Assembly: GCF_019392195.1 (NCBI RefSeq)
Contig: NZ_JAHXKI010000002.1
Coordinates: 186,001-250,000, forward strand
Direction of reading: 5' to 3'
Length of the DNA stretch: 64,000 bases
DNA from: Marinobacter sp. F4206
GTDB taxonomy: Bacteria; Pseudomonadota; Gammaproteobacteria; Pseudomonadales; Oleiphilaceae
Position numbers and translations under genes: made by a program. This document shows, piece after piece, positions 18,036 to 32,929 of this stretch. The notes below the pieces were generated by a model. That model ran no database searches and was not told the DNA's origin. It saw nothing but the letters and a program-made list of their open reading frames with translations. How positions within the stretch are numbered: the first letter of the stretch is position 1; every line of letters begins with the position of its first letter.

Positions 18036-19262
18036 TTAACCCCCGAAGTCATCCAGCATGATATTTTCGTCTTCGACACCCAGATCTTTCAACATCTTGA
18101 TGCAGGATGCGTTCATGATGGGCGGCCCACACATGTAGAACTCACAGTCTTCCGGAGCCGGATGGTCCTTCAGGTAGTTCTCGTAGAGGACGTTGTGGAT
18201 AAAGCCGGTCGGGCCTTCCCAGTTGTCTTCCGGCAGCGCATCGGAAAGCGCCACATGCCATTCGAAGTTATCGTTCTCTTCCTGCAGCATGTCGAAGTCT
18301 TCCACGTAGAACATTTCGCGGACACTCCGTGCACCGTACCAGAAGCTGATCTTGCGCTTCGAGTTCAGACGCTTGAGCTGATCGAAGATGTGCGAGCGCA
18401 TCGGTGCCATACCCGCACCACCGCCGATGAATACCATTTCGGCATCGGTCTTCTTGGCGAAGAACTCACCGAACGGCCCCATCACGGTAACCTTGTCGCC
18501 CGGCTTCATGTTGAACACGTAGCTCGACATGATGCCTGGGTTGTGGTCGGTACCTGGAGGCGGAGTCGCGATCCGGATGTTGAACTTCAGGACGCCCTTC
18601 TCTTCCGGGTAGTTCGCCATGGAGTACGCACGGATGGTCTCTTCCTTGTTGATCGCCTTGAAACGCCAGATGTTGTGCTTGTCCCAGTCTTCGTGGAACT
18701 CTTCCTCAATATCGAAATCCTTGAAGTCGATTTCGTAGGGCGGGCACTCGAGCTGAACGTAACCGCCAGCGCGGAAATCCACTTCTTCGCCTTCCGGAAG
18801 CTTCAGTACCAGCTCTTTGATGAACGTGGCCACGTTGTGGTTGGAAATAACCTCACACTCCCACTTCTTGACGCCGAAGAACTCTTCCGGAACCTCGATC
18901 TTCATATCCTGCTTCACAGGAACCTGGCAGGACAGACGCCAGCCTTCCTTCTCTTCGCGATTGGTGAAGTGGGTCTTTTCAGTAGGCAGCATCGCACCGC
19001 CACCTTCGAAAACCTTGCACTTGCACTGGGCGCAGGTACCACCGCCGCCACACGCAGAGGACAGGAAGATACCCTGATTTGCCAGGGTACCCAGCAGTTT
19101 CCCGCCAGCACCGGTTTTCATGGTGTGTTCGGGATCGTCGTTGATCTCAATCGTCACGTCACCGGTGCTTACCAGCCTGGAGCGGGCCGCAAGAATAATT
19201 GCGACCAGCGCCAGAACGATAACGGTGAACATGACCACGCCGAGAATAATTTCTGTATTCAT
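18036..19262 (-). CDS. nqrF: Na+-NQR subunit F (NADH dehydrogenase)
   Basis: NqrF (408 residues) is the NADH entry point of the sodium pump. It has an N-terminal membrane helix (about 4–24), a plant-type ferredoxin domain with cysteines in [17 protein letters not shown] plus a later Cys for the [2Fe-2S] cluster, and a ferredoxin reductase domain with the FAD motif RAYSMANYP and the NADH motifs [11 protein letters not shown] and FYMCGPPIM. It lies 37 bases downstream of nqrE. Confidence 0.97.
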   Translation of the reverse strand: MNTEIILGVVMFTVIVLALVAIILAARSRLVSTGDVTIEINDDPEHTMKTGAGGKLLGTLANQGIFLSSACGGGGTCAQCKCKVFEGGGAMLPTEKTHFTNREEKEGWRLSCQVPVKQDMKIEVPEEFFGVKKWECEVISNHNVATFIKELVLKLPEGEEVDFRAGGYVQLECPPYEIDFKDFDIEEEFHEDWDKHNIWRFKAINKEETIRAYSMANYPEEKGVLKFNIRIATPPPGTDHNPGIMSSYVFNMKPGDKVTVMGPFGEFFAKKTDAEMVFIGGGAGMAPMRSHIFDQLKRLNSKRKISFWYGARSVREMFYVEDFDMLQEENDNFEWHVALSDALPEDNWEGPTGFIHNVLYENYLKDHPAPEDCEFYMCGPPIMNASCIKMLKDLGVEDENIMLDDFGG

Positions 19263-19299
19263 GGTCTCGCCTTTTCGTTAAACCGAATCACCGGGTGAG

Positions 19300-19908
19300 T
19301 TACAGAGAGATGCCGGAGAAGGACATGAAGCCCAGGGACATCAGACCAACGGTAATGAAGGTGATACCCAGGCCACGAAGCCCTTCCGGTACATCGCTGT
19401 ACTTCAGTTTCTCACGGATTCCGGCCAGCGCAATGATGGCCAGGGCCCAGCCCACACCGGCGCCAAAGCCGTACACGACACTTTCGCCGAAGGTGTAATC
19501 CCGCTCTACCATGAACAGTGACGCACCCAGAATGGCGCAGTTCACCGTAATCAGGGGCAGGAACACACCCAGAGCGGCGTAGAGCGCAGGAATATACTTG
19601 TCCAGAACCATTTCCATGATCTGAACAATTGCCGCGATTACACCAATGTACGTCAGCAAGCCGAGAAAGCTCAGGTCAACGTTGGGCAGACCAGCCCAGT
19701 CCAGCGCACCTTCACGCAAGATGCTGTTATACAGCAGGTTGTTCACCGGAACAGTAACGGTCAACACGACCACAACGGCAATGCCAAGACCGGTAGCGGC
19801 CTCAATCTTCTTCGAAATGGCCAGGAAGGTACACATCCCGAGGAAGAAGGCCAGCGCCATGTTCTCAACGAAGATGGCCTTAACAATCAAGCTGATATAG
19901 TGTTCCAT
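19300..19908 (-). CDS. nqrE: Na+-NQR subunit E
   Basis: The 202-residue membrane protein has six predicted helices. C26 in FLGMCTFLA and a second Cys in ITVNCAILG are the two NqrE ligands of the iron-sulfur centre shared with NqrD. Its ATG shares one base with the nqrD stop codon (TGATG), indicating translational coupling. Confidence 0.97.
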   Translation of the reverse strand: MEHYISLIVKAIFVENMALAFFLGMCTFLAISKKIEAATGLGIAVVVVLTVTVPVNNLLYNSILREGALDWAGLPNVDLSFLGLLTYIGVIAAIVQIMEMVLDKYIPALYAALGVFLPLITVNCAILGASLFMVERDYTFGESVVYGFGAGVGWALAIIALAGIREKLKYSDVPEGLRGLGITFITVGLMSLGFMSFSGISL

Positions 19909-20573
19909 CAGAAGGCCTCCTTGGCGGTATGGCGAGACATCTTGTAATCCGCCTCTTCAACCTGCTCCGGCTTCCAGGTACGAAGACCCCAGATGGCCAG
20001 GCCGATGATGAAGAACGCACTCGGCGGGAGCAGCAGCAGGCCATTCGGAATGTACCAGCCGCCTTCATTCACGGTCGGCATCAGAGAAACACCGAACAGT
20101 GAGCCAGCGCCGAGCAGTTCACGGAAGAACGCCACGAACAGCAGCAGGACTGAGTAGCCCAGACCGTTACCGATACCGTCGAGGAAGCTCAGGTACGGCC
20201 CATTCTTCATGGCGAAGCCTTCGGCACGACCCATAACGATACAGTTGGTGATGATCAGACCGACAAAGACCGACAACTGCTTGCTGATCTCATAGGCATA
20301 GGCCTTGAGAATCTGATCCACCACGATAACCAGCGACGCGATGATCGTCATCTGGACGATGATCCGGATGCTGCCCGGAATCTGGGCCCGCACCAGCGAC
20401 ACCGCCAGGTTAGAGAACGCTGTAACCGCAATAACCGCAAGACACATGACGATGGTCACGTTCATGCTGGTGGTCACGGCCAGGGCCGAACAGATACCGA
20501 GGATCTGCAGGGCAATGGGGTTGTTGCTAAAAATTGGTTCGAAGAGAACCTGTTTGGCTGATGCATCTGCCAT
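19908..20573 (-). CDS. nqrD: Na+-NQR subunit D
   Basis: The 221-residue six-helix membrane subunit is a paralogue of NqrE with inverted topology. C28 in LGICSALAV and the Cys in [15 protein letters not shown] supply its half of the intramembrane [2Fe-2S] site. It is two bases downstream of nqrC and shares a base with the nqrE start. Confidence 0.97.
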   Translation of the reverse strand: MADASAKQVLFEPIFSNNPIALQILGICSALAVTTSMNVTIVMCLAVIAVTAFSNLAVSLVRAQIPGSIRIIVQMTIIASLVIVVDQILKAYAYEISKQLSVFVGLIITNCIVMGRAEGFAMKNGPYLSFLDGIGNGLGYSVLLLFVAFFRELLGAGSLFGVSLMPTVNEGGWYIPNGLLLLPPSAFFIIGLAIWGLRTWKPEQVEEADYKMSRHTAKEAF

Positions 20574-20575
20574 GA

Positions 20576-21379
20576 TCAGACCTCCCCTTCACGAAGTTTT
20601 TGCAGGAACGGTGCGTAGCCCCGGTCGCTCATCCAGTAGTTAACCAACTGCTGGACACCCCGGCTGGTCAACGTTGCACCAGAGAGCGCATCGACCTTGT
20701 GCTCTTTGTCCGCTGCATCCGCACTGACCCCGCCCTTGACCAGACGAATCTGGGGTTCGGTCAGCTCACCGCCATAGACCTCTTTGCCAACCCACTGTTT
20801 CTTCCAGCGCGGGTTGTCGACTTCACCACCCAGACCCGGTGTTTCCGCGTGAGCGTAGAAACCAAGGCCTTCAACGGTGTTCAGGTCGCCTTCCAGCGAA
20901 ATAAAGCCGTACAGGGTCGACCATAGACCGTAACCATGGATGGGCAGCACTACCCTGGTCACCTTACCGTTCTCACTCATGGTGTAAACCTTGGCAACGT
21001 CAGGACGGCGTTTGATTCCAGCCTTGTCTTCGGAGGCAGGAATGTCCGTAGACAGTTCCGGATCCGAGGCGGCCTTGTACATGTCGTACTTCATCGGGTC
21101 TTTGACACCAACGAAAGACGGCTCGACGTACTCGCCGGTTTTCAGGTTGACCAGACGGACCTCGAAGCGCTCGAACAGCGTTTCAATGTCCTGGGCGCTT
21201 GACCCCTGGGGCAGCATACCGGCCGCCGACAGGATGTTGGTCTTGATGTCCAGGTTCTGGTTCTGGATCTGGGCCGGCTTGAGCATTACCGCGGCGGTGG
21301 ACACCACAACGGAGAACACAATACTAAGCACCAGAGCAACGATCAGCGTTCTGGAGACAGTTTCTTTAGCTTTAGCCAC
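20576..21379 (-). CDS. nqrC: Na+-NQR subunit C (covalent FMN)
   Basis: NqrC (267 residues) has one N-terminal membrane helix and a periplasmic domain. The flavinylation motif [10 protein letters not shown] places the FMN-bearing threonine at about residue 236. The GTG at 21379 is preferred: GGAGG lies seven bases upstream, and the protein then begins [12 protein letters not shown] directly before the helix. An upstream ATG at 21415 would add 12 residues from inside nqrB. The chosen start overlaps the nqrB stop by eight bases. Confidence 0.95.
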   Translation of the reverse strand: MAKAKETVSRTLIVALVLSIVFSVVVSTAAVMLKPAQIQNQNLDIKTNILSAAGMLPQGSSAQDIETLFERFEVRLVNLKTGEYVEPSFVGVKDPMKYDMYKAASDPELSTDIPASEDKAGIKRRPDVAKVYTMSENGKVTRVVLPIHGYGLWSTLYGFISLEGDLNTVEGLGFYAHAETPGLGGEVDNPRWKKQWVGKEVYGGELTEPQIRLVKGGVSADAADKEHKVDALSGATLTSRGVQQLVNYWMSDRGYAPFLQKLREGEV

Positions 21380-22580
21380 GAGCAAGCCTCCGTTTGATGT
21401 TGGCCTGAACCACATAGTGATCCATCAGCGGCGCAAACAGGTTAGCGAACAGGATGGCCAGCATGATGCCTTCCGGGAAGGCCGGGTTGACCACACGAAT
21501 CAGCACTGTCATCACACCGACCAGGATGCCGAAACACCAGCGCCCGGTATTGGTCATCGCCGCGGAAACAGGGTCCGTCGCCATAAACATCATACCGAAG
21601 GCAAAGCCACCCATGACCAGATGCCAGTGCGCCGGGATCGCAAACATGGGGTTGGTTTCCGAGCCAACCGCATTCAGCAACAGAGACATACCGATCATGC
21701 CGATCAATACCCCACCAACAATCCGGTAACTGGCAATTTTCATCACCAGCAGGATGATACCGCCGATCAGCACCGCCAACGTGGAGGTCTCACCCATGGA
21801 CCCCTGAATGGAACCCATGAACGCGTTCATCCAGCCAACCTGCTCTTTCAGCGCGTCCAGACCACCGCTGGCAGCCCAGCTCAGCGCGGTTGCACCGCTG
21901 AATCCGTCAACTGCAGTCCAGACGGTATCGCCGGAAATCTGCGCCGGATAGGCAAAATACAGGAACGCACGGCCGGTCAGTGCCGGGTTCAGGAAGTTCT
22001 TGCCGGTTCCGCCAAATACTTCCTTGCCGATCACCACACCGAAGGTGATGCCAAGAGCCACCTGCCACAACGGGATGGTGGGCGGGCAGATCAGAGCGAA
22101 CAGAACGGAGGTCACGAAGAAGCCTTCGTTGACTTCGTGACGACGTACGGTAGCGAACAGCACTTCCCAGAAGCCACCAACCACGAAGGTTACGAAGTAG
22201 ATAGGCACGAAGTAAGCCATGCCGTAGACAAAGTTGTCCCAGACACCCGCTCCAGCTCCAGTCACCGCCAGAGCCTGGATAAAGGCGGTACGCAGGCCAC
22301 CGTCGGCAACCATGGCGTCCGGATTAGACGCCAGGAAGCTGTTGGCCTGGAAGCCAATATTCCACATCCCGAAGAACATGGCCGGGAAAGTACACATCCA
22401 GACCGTGATCATGATCCGCTTCAGGTCAACGCCGTCACGCACGTGAGCCGTGGTGGACGTCACCTTGCCCGGTGTGTAGAAAATGGTATCGACGGCTTCG
22501 TACAGGGCATACCAGCGCTCGTACTTGCCACCCTTTTCAAAATGATGCTCGATTCCATCGAGAAACTGTCTGATAGCCAT
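21372..22580 (-). CDS. nqrB: Na+-NQR subunit B (covalent FMN, ion channel)
   Basis: The 402-residue multi-helix subunit holds a covalent FMN, riboflavin and the proposed sodium path. The ApbE target is in the sequence SGATALSW, with the modified threonine at about residue 231. The start lies four bases after the nqrA stop. A long open frame on the opposite strand here is a coding shadow. Confidence 0.97.
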   Translation of the reverse strand: MAIRQFLDGIEHHFEKGGKYERWYALYEAVDTIFYTPGKVTSTTAHVRDGVDLKRIMITVWMCTFPAMFFGMWNIGFQANSFLASNPDAMVADGGLRTAFIQALAVTGAGAGVWDNFVYGMAYFVPIYFVTFVVGGFWEVLFATVRRHEVNEGFFVTSVLFALICPPTIPLWQVALGITFGVVIGKEVFGGTGKNFLNPALTGRAFLYFAYPAQISGDTVWTAVDGFSGATALSWAASGGLDALKEQVGWMNAFMGSIQGSMGETSTLAVLIGGIILLVMKIASYRIVGGVLIGMIGMSLLLNAVGSETNPMFAIPAHWHLVMGGFAFGMMFMATDPVSAAMTNTGRWCFGILVGVMTVLIRVVNPAFPEGIMLAILFANLFAPLMDHYVVQANIKRRLARG

Positions 22581-22584
22581 CGTA

Positions 22585-24189
<1,605 letters not shown>

Positions 24190-24214
24190 TCACAGACCAC
24201 AATTTCCACAAACA

Positions 24215-24246
24215 AAAACCCCGGCAGCTCTCGCTGCCGGGGTTTT
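24215..24246 (-). terminator. Intrinsic terminator of gap
   Basis: A 14-base-pair stem (AAAACCCCGGCAGC with GCTGCCGGGGTTTT) around a four-base loop lies 35 bases after the gap stop codon. The GC-rich core and T-tract make it a strong terminator. The A-tract also gives it a T-tract in the other direction. Confidence 0.9.
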
Positions 24247-24281
24247 CGAAGACGTTACGCGCCAACTAGGACGCGTTTCGA

Positions 24282-25751
24282 TCAGTCCCGGGCACGTTTC
24301 GGGAAGATCGGATAGGTAACGCCTGCCATCTGGTTCACGACCCGAACAACCTGGGCACTGTAACCAAACTCGTTGTCGTACCAGACGTACAGGATCAGAC
24401 GCTTGCCACCGGCAATGGTTGCCTGGGCGTCGACCACACCGGCATGACGGGACCCTACAAAGTCCGTGGAGACCACTTCCGGCGAGTTCACGAAGTCGAT
24501 CTGCTTCTGAAGCTCCGAGTGCAGCGCCATGTCACGCAGGTACTCGTTAACACCCTCGACATCCACATCTTTCTTCAAGTTCAGGTTGAGGATTGCCATA
24601 GACACGTTCGGGGTCGGGACCCGGATTGCGTTACCGGTCAGCTTGCCCTTCAACTCGGGCAGCGCCTTGGCAACGGCCTTGGCCGCGCCGGTCTCGGTGA
24701 TCACCATGTTCAGAGGCGCACTGCGACCACGGCGACTGCCCTTGTGGTAGTTGTCGATCAGGTTCTGGTCATTGGTGTAGGAGTGAACCGTCTCAACGTG
24801 ACCATCCTCAATGCCGTACTCGTCCTCGATCGCCTTCAGAACCGGAGTAATGGCGTTGGTAGTGCAGGACGCCGCCGACAGAATCCTGTCGTCTTTGGTG
24901 ATCCAGTCGTTGTTGATGCCATAGACGATATTCTTGATGTCGCCTTTGCCTGGCGCGGTCAGAATAACGCGGCTGACGCCCTTGGACTTCAGGTGCAACC
25001 CCAGTCCGGCCTCGTCACGCCACTTACCCGTGTTGTCGATAACAATGGCGTTGTTGATGCCGTACTCGGTGTAGTCCACTTTGTCCGGACCGTCGGAGTA
25101 GATCACCTTGATGTAGTTGCCGTTGGCAATCAGGGCAGACTCTTCCTCGTTGACGGTGATGGTGCCGTCGAAAGGCCCATGCACGGAGTCACGACGCAGT
25201 AGGCTGGCGCGCTTCTCCAGGTCGTTCTCGGCGCCGCCGTTACGCACCACGATGGCACGCAGGCGGAGGTTGTTACCACCGCCGGCCTTTTCAATCAGGA
25301 TGCGGGCAAGCAGACGACCGATACGGCCAAAGCCATAGAGCACCACGTCTTTGGTGTCGTTATTGGCATCTTCCTCGGACTGGGCAGCGTATTGCCCAAC
25401 CACCGGGCCGATTTCGCGCTTGAGGAACTCGACCAGGTCGCCGCCCTCTTCCTTGAACTTGACCGCCAGTTTGCCGATATCGACGTGGGCGCGCCCCAGC
25501 TCCAGAGAATCCATCGCCTGCAGGATCGGCAGCGTGTCATGGACGGACAGCTCGCTGTCTTCCACCTGGCGAACAAACCGGTGGGCACGGATGATATCGA
25601 TCACAGACTGGTTAATAATGGCGCGGCCATAGACGGACGTCACCACGTTGTTCTTGCGGTAGAGACGACCGATCAACGGAATCATGGTTTCCGCAGTGGA
25701 CTCTCTTTCCGTCCAGTTAGACAGGTGCTGATTGATCTGTTCGTGGCTCAC
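24282..25751 (-). CDS. gap: Glyceraldehyde-3-phosphate dehydrogenase, long form
   Basis: This 489-residue enzyme oxidises glyceraldehyde-3-phosphate to 1,3-bisphosphoglycerate, or works in reverse in gluconeogenesis. The catalytic Cys is in SAASCTTNAITPV and the NAD-binding VVLYGFGRIGRLLARI starts near residue 135. A helical N-terminal extension of about 130 residues precedes the Rossmann domain; classical enzymes are about 335 residues. Long forms of this kind are known in Pseudomonas next to mfd. The GTG at 25751 is chosen because AGAGGT lies at ideal spacing and the upstream extension would cross the promoter. It is divergent from mfd and followed by a strong terminator. Confidence 0.93.
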   Translation of the reverse strand: MSHEQINQHLSNWTERESTAETMIPLIGRLYRKNNVVTSVYGRAIINQSVIDIIRAHRFVRQVEDSELSVHDTLPILQAMDSLELGRAHVDIGKLAVKFKEEGGDLVEFLKREIGPVVGQYAAQSEEDANNDTKDVVLYGFGRIGRLLARILIEKAGGGNNLRLRAIVVRNGGAENDLEKRASLLRRDSVHGPFDGTITVNEEESALIANGNYIKVIYSDGPDKVDYTEYGINNAIVIDNTGKWRDEAGLGLHLKSKGVSRVILTAPGKGDIKNIVYGINNDWITKDDRILSAASCTTNAITPVLKAIEDEYGIEDGHVETVHSYTNDQNLIDNYHKGSRRGRSAPLNMVITETGAAKAVAKALPELKGKLTGNAIRVPTPNVSMAILNLNLKKDVDVEGVNEYLRDMALHSELQKQIDFVNSPEVVSTDFVGSRHAGVVDAQATIAGGKRLILYVWYDNEFGYSAQVVRVVNQMAGVTYPIFPKRARD

Positions 25752-25794
25752 GGTTGGGACCTCTGTATAGCACGGGTTGGAAATTTGGGCGCAC

Positions 25795-25823
25795 ATTATC
25801 CAACTTAAATACCCTGACGGCAA
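25795..25823 (-). promoter_or_regulatory. Probable sigma70 promoter of gap
   Basis: TTGCCG (25823–25818), a 17-base spacer and GATAAT (25800–25795) on the minus strand, 43 bases before the GTG start of gap. This supports the GTG start over the longer frame. Confidence 0.6.
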
Positions 25824-25906
25824 ATACGGACTGACCCTACCTTCGTAGACACGCAGCATCGGGCGTTGCCAGCTCTAAACGGCTGGAGTCGGCAGTCACC
25901 ACAACC

Positions 25907-25935
25907 ATGACACCGCCCCTCGCGGGCGTTAGAAT
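25907..25935 (+). promoter_or_regulatory. Probable sigma70 promoter of mfd
   Basis: ATGACA (25907–25912), a 17-base spacer and TAGAAT (25930–25935), each matching five of six consensus positions, lie 50 bases before the mfd ATG. Confidence 0.6.
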
Positions 25936-25985
25936 ACGCGCCTCGCCATCTCCCGGTCACCCACAGCAGGAGAACACGACTTCCC

Positions 25986-28900
25986 ATGAGCCAAGGTGCA
26001 CCTACACCCGAACTGCCCCACTCATTGATCGCCCCGGCATTCCCGGACAAACCGGCAGATCACCGCACATGGGGCCAGCTGCATGGCAGCAGCGACGCCT
26101 TGGCTATTTGCGAGAGCGCCCGCGCTCACCGGGGGCTGACCCTGGTCATTACCCGCAACACCAACGATGCGATCCGCCTGGAACAGGCAATGCGGTTCTT
26201 TCTCGGACTGCCCGCCGACGAGGAAGGCGCGGCCATCAGCCGGGACGGGCTGGAATTGCTCTCCTTGCCAGACTGGGAAACCCTGCCCTACGATCTGTTC
26301 TCGCCGCACCAGGACATCACCTCCCGGCGCATCCGTACGCTGCACCGACTGCCTTCCACCAGTCACGGTGTGCTGGTGGTGCCCGCGCGGACCCTGATGC
26401 ACCGATTGCCGCCAGTAAAGTACCTGCAGGGCAACACCCTGTTGCTTGAAATCGGCCAGTCACTGGATATAGACACCTGGCGCCTGCATCTCGAATCCGC
26501 CGGATACCGGCACTCGGAAAACGTCTATGAGCACGGCGAATATGCCGTCCGCGGGGCCATTCTCGACATATTTCCGATGGGCTCCAACCTGCCCTACCGT
26601 ATCGACCTGTTCGATGATGAGATTGAAACCCTGCGTACCTTCGATCCGGAAACCCAGCGCTCCATCGACCGCGTTGAGCGCATTGAGCTTTTGCCCGCGT
26701 TCGAGTTCCCATGGCACAAAGAGGCCCGCTCCGGCTTTCGGAATCGCTGGTTCGAGCAGTTTCCCGACGCCGACAAGGACGCACCGATTTATAAGGACGT
26801 CACGAACGCCATCACCCCGCCGGGCATCGAGTATTACCTGCCTCTGTTTTTCGATGACACGGCAACCCTGTTTGATTACCTGCCCGGCAAGACCCAGGTA
26901 TTCACGGCCGAGAGCCTGAACGACGCGGTCAGCCTGTTCGATACCGAGACCCGAGACCGCTATGAAGACCGCCGCCACGACCGGTTGCGGCCAATCCTGC
27001 CGCCGACCCGCCTGTTCCTGCAGCAGGACGAACTCTTTGGCCACCTGAAAGCCTTCCCCAGGGTGACTACGACGACAGAATCGGTGACCGGCACAGGCGC
27101 GAAAAACTGTGCCGCCGAGGCTCTCCCGGACGTGGCCATGGATGGACGGGCCGCGGACCCCGCCGGGCGACTCAAACGTTATCTGAAGGAATTCAGCGGC
27201 CGGGTGCTGATCTGCGCGGAATCTTCCGGCCGTCGTGAAGCCCTGATCGAGAGCCTCGGCGACCACCAGCTCAAACCCAAAACCCAGGAAAACTGGCAGG
27301 CCTTCCTGGAAGACGACCAGTGCACCCTGGGGATCACCATCGCCCCCATGGAACAGGGCCTTGCGCTGCCGGGACAGCACCTTGCACTGATTACCGAGAC
27401 CGCGCTGTTTGGCGAACGGGTTCTGCAACGCCGGCGTCGACAGAAGCCTACCGAGGCGGATGACGCCGGCTACCGCGACCTGTCCGAACTGCGAATCGGC
27501 GCCCCGGTGGTGCACATCGATCACGGTGTAGGACGCTATCGAGGCCTTGAAACCATCACTGTCGAGGGTGAGTCCAACGAATTCCTGATGCTGGAATACG
27601 CCGGCGGATCGAAACTCTACGTGCCGGTTTCCAGCCTTCACCTGATCTCACGCTACGCCGGAAATGACGCCGATCACGCACCGTTGCACAAACTTGGCAA
27701 CGAACGCTGGAGTCAGGCCAAGCAGAAGGCGCTGGAAAAAATCCGGGACACCGCGGCCGAACTGCTCGATGTTTACGCCCGCCGCGAGGCCCGAAAGGGC
27801 TTCAGTTTCGAGAACCCGAAAGAAGCCTACCGGGCCTTCGCCGCCGGCTTCCCGTTCGAGGAGACCCCGGACCAGGAAGTTGCGATTCAGGCCGTCATCG
27901 AAGACATGACCAGCGAACGCCCGATGGATCGACTGGTCTGTGGCGACGTGGGCTTCGGCAAGACCGAGGTGGCCATGCGCGCGGCTTTCATGGCCACCTA
28001 CTCCGGCAAACAGGTGGCCGTACTGGTACCTACAACCCTTCTGGCACAGCAACACTATGAATCGTTCCGGGATCGGTTTTCCGATACCGCGGTCAACGTC
28101 GAGCTACTCAGCCGTTTTCGCAGCAGTGGCCAGACCAGCAAAGCGCTGGAGGCCATCGAAGCCGGCAAGGCCGATATCGTCATCGGCACTCACAAGCTGC
28201 TGCAGGGTGACATTAAGTTCAAAAACCTTGGCCTGGTGATTATCGACGAGGAGCACCGCTTCGGCGTCCAGCAAAAAGAAAAGCTGAAAGCGTTACGAGC
28301 CGAAGTCGATATGCTGACTCTGACGGCAACCCCCATTCCGCGCACCCTGAACATGGCCATGGGCCATCTGCGGGACCTGTCGATCATCGCCACCCCCCCG
28401 GCCCGACGGCTGTCGGTAAAGACCTTCGTTCGCCAGCGCGACGATGCGATGGTCAAGGAAGCTATCCTGCGGGAGATTCTGCGGGGCGGTCAGGTGTATT
28501 TCCTCCACAACGACGTCGCCACCATCGACAAGACCGCCGAGGATCTGCGGCGCCTGATCCCTGAAGCCCGCGTGGGCGTGGCCCATGGCCAGATGCGGGA
28601 GCGTGAGCTGGAACAGATCATGTCTGATTTCTACCACAAGCGCTTCAACGTGCTGGTGTGCAGCACCATCATCGAAACCGGCATCGACATTCCCAGCGCC
28701 AACACAATCATCATCGAACGCGCGGACAAGTTTGGCCTGGCGCAACTGCACCAGCTCCGGGGACGGGTTGGCCGCTCCCACCACCAGGCCTACGCCTATC
28801 TGCTGACACCACCACCGCGCTCCATCAGCGCGGACGCCAAGAAGCGACTGGACGCTATTTCGGAATCCCAGGACCTGGGTGCCGGCTTTATGCTTGCTTC

Positions 28901-29519
28901 CCACGATCTCGAGATCCGGGGCGCCGGCGAACTTCTAGGCGAGGAACAGAGCGGGCAGATCGAAAGCATCGGCTTTACCCTGTACATGCAACTACTGGAC
29001 GAAGCCGTGAAGGCCATCCGGGAAGGCCGGACCCCCAATGCTGACTTGCCGCTGAGCCACGGCACGGAGATGAACCTGCGGATTCCCGCACTCATTCCGG
29101 AAGACTATCTGCCGGATGTGCACAATCGCCTGATGCTGTACAAGCGCATCGCCAGCGTCGACAACAAGGCCGCATTAAAAGAACTTCAGGTTGAGATGAT
29201 TGATCGCTTCGGTTTGTTACCGGAACCTGCCAAAAATCTGATGTCGCAGGCAGAGTTGCGACTGCGGGCCGAAGGCTTGGGGATCGTACAGGTAGACGCG
29301 GGCAAGGAGTGGGCACGACTGGAATTCGGCGGCTCCACACCCGTTGACCCGCTGGTTCTGGTTAAAAAAGTGCAATCCGCACCGGACCAATACCGACTGG
29401 AAGGGGCCAACAGCTTCCGGTTTCGGCTGAAGGACGCGTCCACCGGTGGTAAACTCGACGGCATTTCCGAGATGCTTGGCGAACTGGCACCCGCAAAAAC
29501 GGCTGCAACCGCCTCATGA
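25986..29519 (+). CDS. mfd: Transcription-repair coupling factor
   Basis: The 1177-residue translocase removes RNA polymerase stalled at DNA lesions and recruits UvrA. N-terminal UvrB-like domains come first, then the polymerase-interaction domain (around VVHIDHGVGRYRGLE), the helicase core with Walker A GDVGFGKTEVAMRA, DEEHRFGVQQKE, LTLTATPIPRTLNMA and RGRVGRSHHQAYAYLL, and the C-terminal TRCF domain. Length is as usual. AGGAG lies 13 bases before the ATG. csiV follows with its likely start 29 bases downstream. Confidence 0.98.
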   Translation: MSQGAPTPELPHSLIAPAFPDKPADHRTWGQLHGSSDALAICESARAHRGLTLVITRNTNDAIRLEQAMRFFLGLPADEEGAAISRDGLELLSLPDWETLPYDLFSPHQDITSRRIRTLHRLPSTSHGVLVVPARTLMHRLPPVKYLQGNTLLLEIGQSLDIDTWRLHLESAGYRHSENVYEHGEYAVRGAILDIFPMGSNLPYRIDLFDDEIETLRTFDPETQRSIDRVERIELLPAFEFPWHKEARSGFRNRWFEQFPDADKDAPIYKDVTNAITPPGIEYYLPLFFDDTATLFDYLPGKTQVFTAESLNDAVSLFDTETRDRYEDRRHDRLRPILPPTRLFLQQDELFGHLKAFPRVTTTTESVTGTGAKNCAAEALPDVAMDGRAADPAGRLKRYLKEFSGRVLICAESSGRREALIESLGDHQLKPKTQENWQAFLEDDQCTLGITIAPMEQGLALPGQHLALITETALFGERVLQRRRRQKPTEADDAGYRDLSELRIGAPVVHIDHGVGRYRGLETITVEGESNEFLMLEYAGGSKLYVPVSSLHLISRYAGNDADHAPLHKLGNERWSQAKQKALEKIRDTAAELLDVYARREARKGFSFENPKEAYRAFAAGFPFEETPDQEVAIQAVIEDMTSERPMDRLVCGDVGFGKTEVAMRAAFMATYSGKQVAVLVPTTLLAQQHYESFRDRFSDTAVNVELLSRFRSSGQTSKALEAIEAGKADIVIGTHKLLQGDIKFKNLGLVIIDEEHRFGVQQKEKLKALRAEVDMLTLTATPIPRTLNMAMGHLRDLSIIATPPARRLSVKTFVRQRDDAMVKEAILREILRGGQVYFLHNDVATIDKTAEDLRRLIPEARVGVAHGQMRERELEQIMSDFYHKRFNVLVCSTIIETGIDIPSANTIIIERADKFGLAQLHQLRGRVGRSHHQAYAYLLTPPPRSISADAKKRLDAISESQDLGAGFMLASHDLEIRGAGELLGEEQSGQIESIGFTLYMQLLDEAVKAIREGRTPNADLPLSHGTEMNLRIPALIPEDYLPDVHNRLMLYKRIASVDNKAALKELQVEMIDRFGLLPEPAKNLMSQAELRLRAEGLGIVQVDAGKEWARLEFGGSTPVDPLVLVKKVQSAPDQYRLEGANSFRFRLKDASTGGKLDGISEMLGELAPAKTAATAS

Positions 29520-29548
29520 ACGCTCGATTCACACGTGGAGTAATACCC

Positions 29549-32347
<2,799 letters not shown>

Positions 32348-32370
32348 CGGATCCCTCTGGTCAATCTGGT

Positions 32371-32871
32371 TTAACGGATAACAACGGCCGTGCCAGCACT
32401 CACCCGTTCATACAGGTCAATGACATCGGCATTGCGCATTCGAACACAACCATGCGACATGGGCACACCCATAGGCTCGGTTTCAGGCGTGCCGTGAATG
32501 TATATGAAGCGGCGGAAACTATCGACCCCGGGCCCGCGGTTTTTACCGGGTTCGAGACCGCAAAGCCAGAGAATGCGGCTCAGAATCCAATCCCGCCCCG
32601 GATTCTGGCGAGCCAGCTCCGGGGTATGGATTTCACCTGTGGGCCGGCGGCCACGGAATACGGTGCAAATGGGTTGGTCGCCACCAATCTTGGCGCGGAT
32701 ATAGTGCTCGCCTCGAGGCGTACAGCCACTGCTGTCCTGCTCACCGGGGCCATTGAGGGCTGTGGAGACCGGATACTCGGCCAGCACCGTGCCGGCACTG
32801 TTGACCAGGGTCAGGATCTGACGATCCAGACTGATGTGGATTTGCGGGGCGGTGGAACGGTCGAAACTCAA
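32371..32871 (-). CDS. L,D-transpeptidase (YkuD fold) without signal peptide
   Basis: The 166-residue protein is an L,D-transpeptidase catalytic domain with the active-site pair HGTPETEPMG and SHGCVRMRN (catalytic Cys). Such enzymes make 3-3 crosslinks in peptidoglycan or attach lipoproteins and normally act in the periplasm. No signal peptide or membrane helix is visible: the TTG start at 32871 has GGGAG ten bases upstream, and further upstream the frame is non-hydrophobic and reaches a stop. Export must use another route, or the substrate is cytoplasmic. It lies between psrA and the mechanosensitive channel on one strand. Confidence 0.85.
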   Translation of the reverse strand: MSFDRSTAPQIHISLDRQILTLVNSAGTVLAEYPVSTALNGPGEQDSSGCTPRGEHYIRAKIGGDQPICTVFRGRRPTGEIHTPELARQNPGRDWILSRILWLCGLEPGKNRGPGVDSFRRFIYIHGTPETEPMGVPMSHGCVRMRNADVIDLYERVSAGTAVVIR

Positions 32872-32929
32872 ATCGGTTAAGCTCCCTTCGGGCTGGCGCC
32901 AGAAGGAAGCCTAACCGACTGCGCAGAAC

